A stretch of 64,000 bases of DNA. Origin: Pyropia yezoensis. Lineage: Eukaryota > Rhodophyta > Bangiophyceae > Bangiales > Bangiaceae. Each line of letters begins with the position of its first letter. The first letter of the stretch is position 1. The notes under the pieces are model-generated. The model ran no database searches and was not told where the DNA came from. It saw nothing but the letters and a program-made list of their open reading frames with translations. A program made the position numbers and the translations under genes. The stretch lies in contig CM020619.1 in assembly GCA_009829735.1 (NCBI GenBank), positions 4,846,148 through 4,910,147 of the forward strand, read 5' to 3'. Positions 18,197 to 29,200 of this stretch are shown piece by piece.

Positions 18197-21100
18197 CTCT
18201 TGGAGGAGGGGTGGCGGCACTGTTGTCGGCGCCCTGCCGGCCCAGGGCGGCGGATGACTTTTGGCTCTTGTTGCGCTTTTGCGACGGCATCCATTTCTTT
18301 TCTGTCGCGCTTTTCTTTTTTATCGTGCACCACTACACTTGCCGCCCTGGCGATTGCAGGGGTGTATGCCGTTGACGCCGCAGCTGGTCCTCCCGTGCGC
18401 TCCTGCATACCGCATCGCGCGCGGCGGTGGGGGTGGCGGCGGCCGCCGCCGCGCCAGCTGTGGCGGCGTCGGTCCCGGCGGCCGCCAAAGGGCCGTGTGA
18501 GTGCTCGCATCGGGGCGCCCCCGCGGTCTACGCGGCGGCGACGGCGGCGGCGGCGGCGGCGGTGGCCGCCCCCCCCCCCCCGCTGTCGGCGACGGCAGCT
18601 CCTCCCTCATTGGCGGCGGCGGCTGCACCCCACTGCAGTGGGGCAGCTGCCTGGCGGCGGCGGCCGCCGCGGCCCCCAGGTGGTGGCAGAGCCCCGCCCC
18701 GCAGCGCCGCCGCCGTCATGGCGCTGCTGGGTGCGCCCATGTGCCTTCGTTCTGGTGCGGCCAAAGTCGGGAGAGGCCCCCTCTCCCTCTACCCTGTAAG
18801 GGCTCTCCTGTCGGCGGCGGTCGGGAAGACGGGTACGGCGGCGTTGGTGGCGTCGGCGCGGTCGGAGGGGAGGTGGGGCGCGGGCTCCCCTGTTCGCTCG
18901 TCGCAATTGGGAGGGGGGGGCGGGGCAAACGAGGCCGACGAGGTGGGGGCGGCGGCGGACGGCGCGTCGACAACGAGGCGGGTGTGCGCGGCAGTGCGGT
19001 CGTCGCCACCCCCCTCCTGGCCGTGGACACGGGTGGGCGTGGGCGGGCGTGCCGTCGGCGGGCGTGCCGCCAGCGGCCAACGCGGGGCCCCGTCACGCGC
19101 ATCGCCATTCCCCTGGCCGCGGACCAGGGCCCGCGCGGCCGGTGCCCGGCCGCCGGCCGGCTGCCACGGCGTGCGGCTACCGCGGCCACGTGGGCGGCGC
19201 CGACGCCGCCGGCGACGCGGCACCGGCAGCGGCGGCAGCGGGACTGCCACGCAGCGGGCACGCCCCGTCACGGGGCGTGGCCGTGACGGCCAAGCGGGGC
19301 ATGCGGGCGCCAAGCCCCCCCCCCCCCCCCCCCCCTTTTCCACGGGTGGGGTCACGGCCCCTCATGAGGGGCGGCGGCGGCGGCGACGGCGACGGCTCCC
19401 TTTTTTGCCGGTCCCCGACGCCCCCGCTGGGGCCCCCCTCTTCCCACGTCAGCGGTGCCCGAGTGTGGTGGTTGCGGGTGTCCCTCCTGCCCGTCGGCAC
19501 GGTTTGGTGGGAGGGCAGAGGGGGCACGGCAGCGCCGCGACGCACCCGCGGCTGCCAAGGGCGGGTCGCCCCTGCTGGGACCCGCCTCCGCCCGCGTCAC
19601 CGGCGCACGCGTGTGGGGGCCTCGCTGGTGGTCGTGGCCGCCGCAATGCTCCGGCAGGTGGTATCCTCATCTGCCGGCGGCACCAGCGCCGAGCGCGCCG
19701 CCCTGCCCCGCCGGTCGCGGCCTCTCGCGGCGCTCTTGCCGGCGGGGATGCGACGACCAGCCACGGCGCTGGCGGACGCTGGTGACGGCGGGGAGTTGGG
19801 GGGTGCCGCCGCCGTCGCAGCCGCCACGTTTGTTGGTAGCGACGGGGGGCGGGGAAGAGGTTGCCGCTGCCATCGCCGCCGCCGATGCTGCTGCCGCTGC
19901 TGCCGGCCGTCACGCCAGCCCTTCTGACGCGGCCCCCGCGGCGCCCTCGTCTCCCTTGGTACCGACGGCGGCGGTGGCCAACGCGGTGGCGGCGCTGGGG
20001 AGGAAGACGCCGCCGACGCCGCGGCTGTTGGTGACGGCGGCAGCGAGGGGGGCGTTTCCGCCGCGGCCGCCGCCACTGCTGCGGCAGTCGCAGCTGCCGT
20101 CGCCGCCGCCGCCGACAGTCGTCATAGTCTTTCCAACCGGGTTGCCACGGCGGGCGCGCCTGGTCGCAGCACCGCCAGCGGCGGCGGCCGCGGCCGCAGC
20201 GGCGGGATTCTGGGCTCTGGCGGCGGCACCGGCGCTGCGGCCAAGGGAGGGCGCGCCGTCGCTGCCGGCAAGGGTGGACGCGCCGTCGCTGCCGCCGACG
20301 GTGTGGGTGCCGCCTCTGTGGCGCGGCCGCGACCGCCATCAACACCACGCACCACCACCACCACCACCACCACCTCCTCCGCTGCCGCCACTGCGCGACA
20401 CGCGCGTGACGCTGACCGTCTTCTTTCAGCAACCGCGTCGGCGGGGAGCGGGTGACCGCACAGTCCCTGCAGGCCGGCCCTGTCGTGGCCGCTGACGTAC
20501 GTGCCCGTATCAACCGAACAGACGTTGAGCAAGGCGGGTGAGCCGCCGGTGGTGGCGCGGGCGCGTCGCTCGCCGGGCCACCGCGTGGGCGCTCAACGCC
20601 CTGTGCGCCAGGGGAATCCACCCTGGCCCACCGCCGCCACCTCTGCCACTGGCCACCGCCGCGACGGCCACGACGCCACCGCCGCCGCCACCACCACCGC
20701 CACCGCCCTCACACAGACCCCCTCCACTGGCAGCCGCCCGGAGCCCCGAGTGGCCGTGCCGGCGGCACCCCCCCCCCCCCCCCCCCCGGTCGGGAGAGAC
20801 CCCCCCCCCTGCGGCGGTGCCGCCGCATCCGCCACGAGTACTGTGCGGCACACCGCCCTCCCTCCCCCCGCCGCCCCCCTTCCCGCCCCCGCATGGGGGG
20901 AAAGGGGGCGCGTCACTGCATGCCCGGCCGCCGCCAGCAGGGGCCCCCCACACCCCCAGCCCCGGCGGCTGGGGGACGGGACGGCGCCAGCCCCCCCCGG
21001 CGGCGCACACCGCCGCCAAAGGCGTGCGTGGTGTGCGCGCCCACACTCCCCACACACCGACGGGTTGGAGGGGGACGGGCGGGGGGGCGGGGGCGGGGGG

Positions 21101-21394
21101 GAGGGGGATGGGTCTACTCCACGACGTCCTTACGACAGCGCCCAAGTCAAGGGGGGATCCCGAGAGGACACGCCGGCCGCGACGCGGCGCGGCGCTTGGG
21201 TGTTTGAGCGGGCGTGAAGTGGCCCGGGCCCCGCACGGGCCCACCGCCGGCTGCATACAACTCGCCTGTTGATCCACGCCACCAGCTCAGCGCGCACCGC
21301 TCGTGGCGGCAGACGCGTGGGGAAGGTCAACCCCAACCCCCACTGCCGCGACACCGCGCCGGCCGCCGCGGTGGGTCGTCGCCGCCCCCCTGCG

Positions 21395-21425
<31 letters not shown>

Positions 21426-21438
21426 CCGCACGCCGGCC
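18197..21438. other. Extremely GC-rich low-complexity region
   Basis: 3.2 kb with poly-C runs (about 19313-19334, 20769-20787, 21393-21423), CCG/GCG trinucleotide blocks and CAC repeats (about 20350-20375). Several frames of 150-450 codons run on both strands, as expected where stop codons (AT-rich) are rare. None shows a domain or convincing composition. 19455-20495 on the plus strand is the most protein-like (Ala/Pro-rich), but I do not call it. Confidence 0.5.
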
Positions 21439-21885
21439 ATGTGCGCCTCCCCCGCGGTGACGTTGGCGGCGTTTGTCACCGCCCCCCCCCACCCCCCGCG
21501 CCTGGCAGGCCGGGCGGTGGCCGTGTCCCCCCGGCCGGCGGGCGGCGCCCCCCCCCGCTGTGGCCACGGCCGCCGCCGCGGCCGCGGCCGCCGCCCCCCC
21601 CCCCCGCCGCCCCCCATCGGCGGCAGCACCCCCCCCCCTTCCCCGGCGGCTGGCCCTCCCGGCGGCCGCCCGCCCGCGCCGCTCATCGAGGTGGAGCTCA
21701 AGTTTGTGGTGCCCCCCGCCGGGGCCGCCCGCCGCCGCCTCGTCGACGGCGTCGGTCCCCCCCCGACGGCGGCGGCCACGCTCGTCGACGTCTATTATGA
21801 CGACCCGGCGTGGGCGCTGACCGTCGCGGACACGTGGCTCCGCACCCGCAACGGGGGATGGCAGCTCAAGCACCCGCTGCCAGCC

Positions 21886-21926
<41 letters not shown>

Positions 21927-22797
21927 TGCTGCCGCCGGTGGTGCGCCGGGGGGGAAGGGGGCGCTGCCGTTACTGTCGTCGTCGCCGTCGCCGCCGCCGC
22001 CGGCGGTGGCGCAGGCCTATGTTGAGGTGGACGGGGACCCGCCAGGGATCCTGGCGGCGCTCGGCTGGGACGACGACCACCCTGGGGGGGCGGGCGTCAC
22101 CGCGGCCGCGACCGCGGCCGCAGGCGGTAGCGGCGGCGGCGTCGACGGTAGTGGTGGCAGGGGCGACGGCAGGGGCGGTGGGAGTGGTGGTGGTTGCAGC
22201 GGCGGCGGCGGCGGCGGCGGCGGCTGCGGCGGCTGCGGCGACGGCGGCGACGGCGGCAACGCGGTGGCGGCGGCCGCTGCCCGCCGCGGCGTCGTGCCGT
22301 TTGCGACCATTGTCACGCGGCGGGTGTCGTACACCTTTTCGCACGGCGGCCGGGCATTCCGGCTAGACCTGGATGAGGCGGTCTTCCCGGACGCCCCGCT
22401 GCCAGGGTTATCCGCCAGCGGTGCGCCGGACGGGAACACCTTTCCTGCCGCCGCGGCCGCCGCGGCCGCCGCGGCCGCTGTCACTGGCACTGTCACCGAC
22501 ACCGCAGTGCCTTTACCGTCCCGGCCACCAACGTCCCCCACCAACGGGGAAGCCGCCTACGTGTACGCCGTCGGGGAGCTCGAGACGCTCGTCGCCACCC
22601 CCGCCGACGTGGCCGCCGCGACCGCCGATCTGGCCGCCGTCGCGGCGGCACGGGGCATTTCGGTGCCCGCGGCGGGGGCGGGGGGGGCGCCGTTGGGGTC
22701 ACCGCCGGCGCCGCGGGGGAAGCTTGCGACGCTCCTCGCCGCCACTGCGCCGGCGCACTACGCGGCGCTCGTTGCGGCGGGGGTGCTCCCATCGTGA
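21439..22797 (+). CDS. CYTH-domain phosphatase, thiamine-triphosphatase-like
   Basis: 452-residue protein from the ATG at 21439. CYTH/ThTPase signatures in order: EVELK (residues 84-88, the E-x-E-x-K metal/phosphate motif), YYDDPAWALTVADTWLR (119-135), RNGGWQLK (137-144), VTRRVSYTF (293-301), FRLDLDEAVF (308-317), YAVGELETL (377-385). Order and wording match thiamine triphosphatase, which hydrolyses ThTP to ThDP; inorganic tripolyphosphate is another known CYTH substrate. The barrel strands are spread apart by a poly-Ala run encoded by (GCG)n (about 149-167), a Gly-rich segment (about 230-275) and a second poly-Ala run (about 338-348), making it roughly twice the usual length. The N-terminal 80 residues are Ala/Arg/Pro-rich and could be an organellar transit peptide. 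Confidence 0.85.
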
Positions 22798-22815
22798 CGT
22801 GGGGAGGGGCGGGGC

Positions 22816-24258
22816 GTGGGTGGCGGGCAGGGCCGACGGGGGTGCAGGGGGGGGGGGGGGGGGGTCGGACGGAGGATGGGGTTCTGGCAAGGCGCCGCTG
22901 CTCTCTGTGTCAGGTGCGGTCTTTTGGGTGGGGACGGCCTTGCGTGCGGTTGGGCGTGGTGGCCGTCGACGCAGACGGGGGCGGCGCACGGACGTGCCGC
23001 CGCCGCCGACGCCGTCGCGGCCGCCCTCGTAGCCCGGCGCGCCGTCTGTCCCGCCACCGCCGCCGCCGCCGCCGGCGTCCCTGTCGCCGCTGCGGCTTGG
23101 TCGACCGTAGCCTCTGCGCCGGGGGGGGCACGCGCGGCGGCCGCCCCGTCCTTGGGGGTTAGAGGTTTGGGTTGGGGGCCACCCCTGATTGCAGGGCGTA
23201 AGTGCCCCCCCCCCCCCCCCCCCCGAACCGCTGCCCCCGCCGCCACCAGAGCGAGGCACTGCAGCGCCGTTGTCACCGGCCGCGTCACCGCCGTCGTCGC
23301 CACTGCCGCCCACCCCCCGGCAGGGTTGGCTGCGATCACTGTGTGTCGGCCTCGGCTTCCACCTTATGGGGGGATCCCGACCCTCCGCCTCCCCCCGCGC
23401 CCCGCACGCCCCCCAGCCCTGTCCACGTTCAATGACCCAATCTCCCCCACTGTCGATGGCTCAGCCCGCTTTGGCATCGCCGTGTCGTCCATCGCCAGGG
23501 CCGCCGTCCTCGGCGCAACCCCTGCGCCCACAGCCGCCGACAAACCCGCCGACCCTGCTAGAGCAGCCACGTCCACGCCAACGACGGGGCGGCTCACCGC
23601 CAATGCTGCAAACGGCGCCCCCCCCACAACCGCGGTCCTCGTCGACCCCTCGCCCAAGAGGGAGGGCAGACAGACCGCCGCCGACGCCGCCGTAACTGCC
23701 CTCGCCACCGCCTTCCAGGGCACGAAGCGAGCGTATGCCATTGAAGAAAACCAGGTGGTGCTCAGCGGCGCCCCCCCCCTCCCACCCAACCCTCCTACGC
23801 CAGCGCTCAAGACTCCCTACGGCCGGCACCGTCTTGGCAACAAGAATGAGAAGCAGCGCCGCGGAAAGCACAACGTAGACCACGGCGCCGACGACAGGGG
23901 TCGTCCTCCTCCCCCTCCCCCCTGGCCCCGCCTCTCCCCCCAGCATTGGCGGCTATCGCGCAGGTCGCCGCGTCGGACCCCCACACGGCCTGCCGCCGGC
24001 GGCTGGCAGCAGAGGCGGCGACGGCGAGTCCCTGCGCGACGAGCGCGGCGGCTCCCCCGCCGCGACGCCAACAACAGGTTCGTTCCCCTTGTGCCACTGT
24101 CCGGCGATGAGTGGCCGCCAAAGAGCTGGGATAGGGCGGACCCCGTCGAGGCGGCAGGGCGTGGGGGGCGAAGAGGATGTGACGTGGGGGGGACCGTGAC
24201 AACGATGCAGGTCCTCGTTGTGGCTCCGACAATCGCTTGGATGAATTATGGACACTGA
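22816..24258 (+). CDS. Uncertain Ala/Pro-rich open frame
   Basis: 480-codon frame starting 19 nt after the CYTH gene stop. The first half is low complexity. The middle (about residues 205-330) reads more like protein, with balanced composition and plausible helices (SSIARAAVLG, TALATAFQGTKRAYAIEEN). I recognise no domain. Antisense frames of 150 codons overlap it, and the long frame may simply reflect GC content. Confidence 0.2.
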   Translation: MGGGQGRRGCRGGGGGVGRRMGFWQGAAALCVRCGLLGGDGLACGWAWWPSTQTGAAHGRAAAADAVAAALVARRAVCPATAAAAAGVPVAAAAWSTVASAPGGARAAAAPSLGVRGLGWGPPLIAGRKCPPPPPPRTAAPAATRARHCSAVVTGRVTAVVATAAHPPAGLAAITVCRPRLPPYGGIPTLRLPPRPARPPALSTFNDPISPTVDGSARFGIAVSSIARAAVLGATPAPTAADKPADPARAATSTPTTGRLTANAANGAPPTTAVLVDPSPKREGRQTAADAAVTALATAFQGTKRAYAIEENQVVLSGAPPLPPNPPTPALKTPYGRHRLGNKNEKQRRGKHNVDHGADDRGRPPPPPPWPRLSPQHWRLSRRSPRRTPTRPAAGGWQQRRRRRVPARRARRLPRRDANNRFVPLVPLSGDEWPPKSWDRADPVEAAGRGGRRGCDVGGTVTTMQVLVVAPTIAWMNYGH

Positions 24259-24794
24259 AAACGTATTTCACCGTCATAAGTTGAGAAACGGCCCGCAGAC
24301 GCGGAGGTTGTCGTCGCTTCCTGCTGCGCGGGAGGGATGGGCGCCGTGTCGGCGGTTGCCGGGGGTGTGGCTGGAGGGCGGGGAAGGAGGCGGGGGCACC
24401 GCCGAAGCTTTATTAATCGCGGCGATTGTCAACCCTGCTGCTGTGGCGGTGGCGGTTGACGGCCGCGCGCGTTCTTTGGCGGTGGTGCTGACGGCGACGA
24501 CGCGTAAGCGCGACAAGCGCGAGCGCGGCGGCCGCCCGCAAGTCATCATTGTTGCCGCCTTTTTGGCCCTCCCCACTGGGTGAGGGCTTGCTGTGACGGT
24601 GAGGGGAGGGCGTCGTCCTGCCGGGTATTTCCTGCACCCTAAGTGGGCGGCGCGTGCTGAGGGGAGTGCGGGGGGCATTGGTGACGCGTTGGTGTTAAAG
24701 GGCATCGTGGGGTGCTGACTGGGTGCGTGGAGGGTGGCGAGGTTACGAGAGACCACGGGACGGGGGTAGTTTGAGGGAGGATGTATGGTCAGTG

Positions 24795-25160
24795 GTAGGA
24801 GCGAGAGCAGATAGGGTGAGGGTGGGTGGGGCGAGGGTGGGCAGGGTGAGCGTGGATTGACCGAGGGTGGGTGGAGCGAGGGAGGTGGAGCGAGGCAGGG
24901 TGAAGCGAGGGCGGGAGGAAAAGGGTGGGTGAAGCGTAGGTGGATAGAGAGGGGGGGTAGAGCGAGAGTGGGCAGGGTGAGGGTGGTAGCACGAGGGCGG
25001 GAGGATGATAGTGGGGAGAGCGCGGGTGGGCTGGGTGAGGGTGGGTAGAGCGAGGCGGGTAGGGTGAGGGTGTGTATCGAGGGTGGGCAGGGTGAGGGTA
25101 AGGTGTGGGTGAGTAGGGTGAGGGTGGGTCGAGCGCGGGTGGGAAGTGCGAGGGTGGATA
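24795..25160. repeat. Purine-rich minisatellite (about 15-16 bp units)
   Basis: Roughly two dozen degenerate units of the type GGGTGGGTAGAGCGAG / GGGCAGGGTGAG, nearly all purine plus T on the plus strand. Strand asymmetry is striking. It lies about 320 nt upstream of the protease/NB-ARC gene. 24260-24794 holds no recognisable gene. Confidence 0.7.
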
Positions 25161-25483
25161 GTCAAAAATACAATAATGATATTACAGCCATCGAACGATG
25201 TAATATTTCGCGAAACGCTTAGTTTTCTTCCACGTGGCGTGCCACATGGGGTGCCTCCTCGGACCGAATGAGGGGCCCCCATGGTCGGACGAAACGACAC
25301 CAATGGAATCCGCCTCGGCAACCCAATGAGACCGGCTGCCATTCGCTGGGCCCAACTTACTACTGTGCTTCCTGTACAAGGTGGGTGTTGAAGGGACGTG
25401 AGGGGAGGGATCCATTGGTCCAGACAGCGATTTTTGTCACCTTCACGTACGGTCAACATCCATTTTTTGTAGGAAGCACTATA

Positions 25484-26212
25484 ATGATGGTGCCAGCGGG
25501 TGGCTCTGCCTACCTCGTCCGCGGCTCTCCCGCCGATCCAATCAACGAAGAGTGGACGTGGAAGGTCGAAGCACTCAAGGATTCGGTCTGTCACCTGACC
25601 GTCCACAAGCCCGACGGCGGCTTGTCGACGGGCACCGGTTGGGTTGTGCGCAACGACCACACCGCGGCGCTCGTGACGGCCGGCCACGTTCTCCAGTACG
25701 CCGTGGCTAGAGATGAACGAGGGGTGGAACGGGCTCTCATGGGCAAGGTGACGGCCATCTTCCTTGGCGGCAAGACGGTGGATTTGTCCGACGCGCGCGC
25801 CCTGCTGGCCCCGAAATCCCCAGGTGACGCAGCGTCCGAGCAGCCCGACCTGGCCGTTGTAGTCCTCCCGGTGGGACGGGGCTTCCCTTCGCTGCCTGTT
25901 CCGTGCTGTTTGGATACGACGGGTGCTTCACACACTGGCGGTGATGGCAACTGCTCGCTGTTGCACTGGCCGGAGAAGAGCACGCATGTCGTGTTGGATC
26001 CCCGCGGGAAGCTGGACACTAGTGAGGCATCCGTGTCCACAGTGCCGCCACCGTGGGAGGTGCGGTACAGGGCATTGACAAAGCCAGGCTCCTCTGGCGG
26101 CATGCTTGCTGACGCCAATTGCGTAGGTGCGCACGGAAGAGACGGTGTGGTATTTGGAGCAAGGTGGGGGTGTATCTCGCACATGTGGATGGGTGTCGCT
26201 GAACCATCGTGA
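25484..26212 (+). CDS. Trypsin-like serine protease domain, probably N-terminal part of the NB-ARC/TPR gene
   Basis: 242-residue frame from the ATG at 25484, just after a splice-acceptor-like ATTTTTTGTAG (25462-25472). Chymotrypsin-fold (V8/HtrA type) catalytic triad: His in ALVTAGHVL, Asp in PDLAVVVLP, Ser in KPGSSGGML. GTGWVV precedes the His as usual. No signal peptide, so likely intracellular. The frame ends at TGA (26210), but the next downstream frame is in the same phase, opens immediately after, and has no ATG until it reaches the NB-ARC P-loop region. The two are therefore very probably one gene joined by an intron (for example 26164-26394, GT...AG, phase-compatible, containing CTAAC), or one gene broken by a stop. 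A protease in front of a STAND ATPase would be an effector domain. Confidence 0.75.
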   Translation: MMVPAGGSAYLVRGSPADPINEEWTWKVEALKDSVCHLTVHKPDGGLSTGTGWVVRNDHTAALVTAGHVLQYAVARDERGVERALMGKVTAIFLGGKTVDLSDARALLAPKSPGDAASEQPDLAVVVLPVGRGFPSLPVPCCLDTTGASHTGGDGNCSLLHWPEKSTHVVLDPRGKLDTSEASVSTVPPPWEVRYRALTKPGSSGGMLADANCVGAHGRDGVVFGARWGCISHMWMGVAEPS

Positions 26213-29200
26213 CCTGTAGCGAGGGAGCGATACCCTGGGCGTGGAGTGCTCGGAGGCGTGTCTCCCTCGTACTCATCGACTAACCATGCCGCCGCCCTCT
26301 CGCTCGAGTGGCATCCGTTAAATTCCGATCGCCGTTACCAACCTGCCACGCATGTACACATTTCCATTCATCTGCGACCCCCCCCACGACCAGCATTTGC
26401 TGTGCACGTGCGCTCCAGAGGGGTCGTCAAGCATGCAGTGCTGCTGTCCGCCGTCCATCATCGACTGGGCGACACCTCCCCGTGGCGCAACCTGCCGCCG
26501 GTCGTGCACCAGAGGGTGAGGCCTTTCCACCTGCCGCAGGTGCCTGCACTTTTTGTTGGCCGCAACGCGGCGCTGAAGGCGTTGACGGACGCAATGCAAG
26601 CGAAAGGCGCGGCGGTGGTAGCATCGACTGGTCTCCCCGGCGTCGGCAAAAGCCTTCTTGCGGTCAAGTGGGCAAATATGCAGGCGCAGTCGGGCCTCTA
26701 CAACGTCGTTGCGTGGCTCCGTGCAGAACACATCAGCGACCTGGAAGATGACTTGGTAGGGCTTGGCAATCTGCTGGGCGTCCTCATGCCGGCCAGCCCC
26801 CGCCAGTCGAGGCGTGAACAGGCGCTGTCGGTTAAGACCTACTTGGAGGCGCGCCGCAACATCCGCGCGCTCTTGGTGTTTGACAACGCTAAGGACCATT
26901 TTCACCTGAGAGATTTCGTGCCGGTTAGTCCCGCTTGCCACTCCCTCTTCACCGCGCGGGATATGAGCAAATTCCCTACCGACTCCGTGCTGCCGCTGAA
27001 GCCCTTTGAAATGGTGGAGTCGATGTCGCTGTTGCAGTTGGTGAGCCAGAAGGCGACTGACGGCGCCGCCAGGCGGCATGCCATGGAATTGTGTGGTGAG
27101 GTGGGTCACCTCCCGTTGGCTGTACATGCTCTGGCGTCCTACACCAGGAGCAGCGGCTTGGGGTTTGCCGACGTGCTCTCGCACGTGCAGGGCAGGGTGG
27201 CGTCGGCGCGCGCGTTCATGAAGAAGCTACCTGATTACGCTGGTCGTGCATCGGTGATTGGTGCCATGCTAATGGTGCTTGGCGAGCTCGGGCACGACGA
27301 CGCGAGCCTCGCCTCGCTCAATCGGCTGGCACTGCTGGCCCCAGACCGAGTTCCGCGGGGCGCCCTGCTCGGCGGCGCTGAAACGGATCGACTATACGAA
27401 CTGGGCATTGTTTCCTACTCTGATGGCGGCTTCCTGGCCATCCACCGGCTGGTGCAGAGTGTTGCCTTGGAGCTGATGGAGTCGGACGTGCGGGAGCGCG
27501 TGGCGAACGAGTTACTTGCCGACGTGTTTGTGTACATGGATGGCTTTGCGGGCGTGGATCAAGAGACATGGGAGCCATTCCGGGTCACCGCAACACATGC
27601 TGAGGCTTTGCTGCAGAAGACGGTCATCGATACCCGTGCGGAAGCCCCGGAAGCATCAGAGAATAGTGCGCGGTGGAACCTGCTTGCTCGATTACGCGAT
27701 TGCTACATCGCCACTGGCGCATTGCCCGCAGCCTTGCGTTGTTCGCTCACCCTCAAGTCCGAAGTGAGCTCACTCTTCCCGCCAACGCACAGAATGACGC
27801 TCAGCGCTCAGTTCGAGCATGCCGGCGTGCTGCTGGGCATGGGCAAGCATGACGAGGCGCTGGTGCTCTACCGCGCGGTCGAGGAGGCGAAGGTGGCGGC
27901 GCTTGGCGAGGGGCACCCGGAAATGGCCGCGACGCGGCACAACATCGCCGGAGTGCTGGAGCAGATGGGCAAGTATGACGAGGCGCTGGTGCTCTACCGG
28001 GCGGTCGAGGAGGCGGAGGTGGCGGCGCTTGGCGAGGGGCACCCGAGCTTGGCCACGACGCGGCACAGCATCGCCGGAGTGCTGAAGAAGATGGGCAAGT
28101 ATAACGAGGCGCTGGTGCTCTACCGGGCGGTCGAGGATGCGGAGGTGGCGGCGCTTGGCGAGGGGCACCCGAGCTTGGCCACGACGCGGCACGGCATCGC
28201 CGGAGTGCTGAAGCAGATGGGCAAGTATAACGAGGCGCTGGTGCTCTACCGGGCGGTCGAGGGGGCGAAGGTGGCGGCGCTTGGCGAAGGGCACCCGAGC
28301 TTGGCCGCGACGCGGCACAACATCGCCGGAGTGCTGAAGAAGATGGGCAAGTATAACGAGGCGCTGGTGCTCTACCGGGCGGTCGAGGATGCGGAGGTGG
28401 CGGCGCTTGGCGAGGGGCACCCGAGCTTGGCCACGACGCGGCACAACATCGCCGGAGTGCTGGAGCAGATGGGCAAGTATGACGAGGCGCTGGTGCTCTA
28501 CCGGGCGGTCGAGGAGGCGGAGGTGGCGGCGCTTGGCGAGGGGCACCCGAGCTTGGCCACGACGCGGCACGGCATCGCCGGAGTGCTGAAGAAGATGGGC
28601 AAGTATAACGAGGCGCTGGTGCTCTACCGGGCGGTCGAGGGGGCGAAGGTGGCGGCGCTTGGCGAAGGGCACCCGAGCTTGGCCGCGACGCGGCACAACA
28701 TCGCCGGAGTGCTGAAGAAGATGGGCAAGTATAACGAGGCGCTGGTGCTCTACCGGGCGGTCGAGGATGCGGAGGTGGCGGCGCTTGGCGAGGGGCACCC
28801 GAGCTTGGCCACGACGCGGCACAGCATCGCCGGAGTGCTGAAGCAGATGGGCAAGTATAACGAGGCGCTGGTGCTCTACCGGGTGGTTGAGGGGGCGATG
28901 GTGGCGGCGCTTGGCGAGGGGCACCCGAGCTTGGCCACGACGCGGCACGGCATCGCCGGAGTGCTGGAGCAGATGGGCAAGTATAACGAGGCGCTGGTGC
29001 TCTACCGGGTGGTTGAGGGGGCGAAGGTGGCGGCGCTTGGCGAGGGGCACCCGAGCTTGGCCGCGACGCGGCACAACATCGCCGGAGTGCTGGAGCAGAT
29101 GGGCAAGTATGACGAGGCGCGGGTGCTCTACCGGGCGGTCGAGGAGGCGCAATTGGCCGCGCTTGGCGAGGGGCACCCGAGCCTGGCCACGACGCGGCAC

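Noticed and set aside
18427-21277. Several 150-450-codon frames on both strands
   Set aside because: Low-complexity Ala/Arg/Gly/Pro translations in very GC-rich DNA where stop codons are rare; no domain and no preference between strands.
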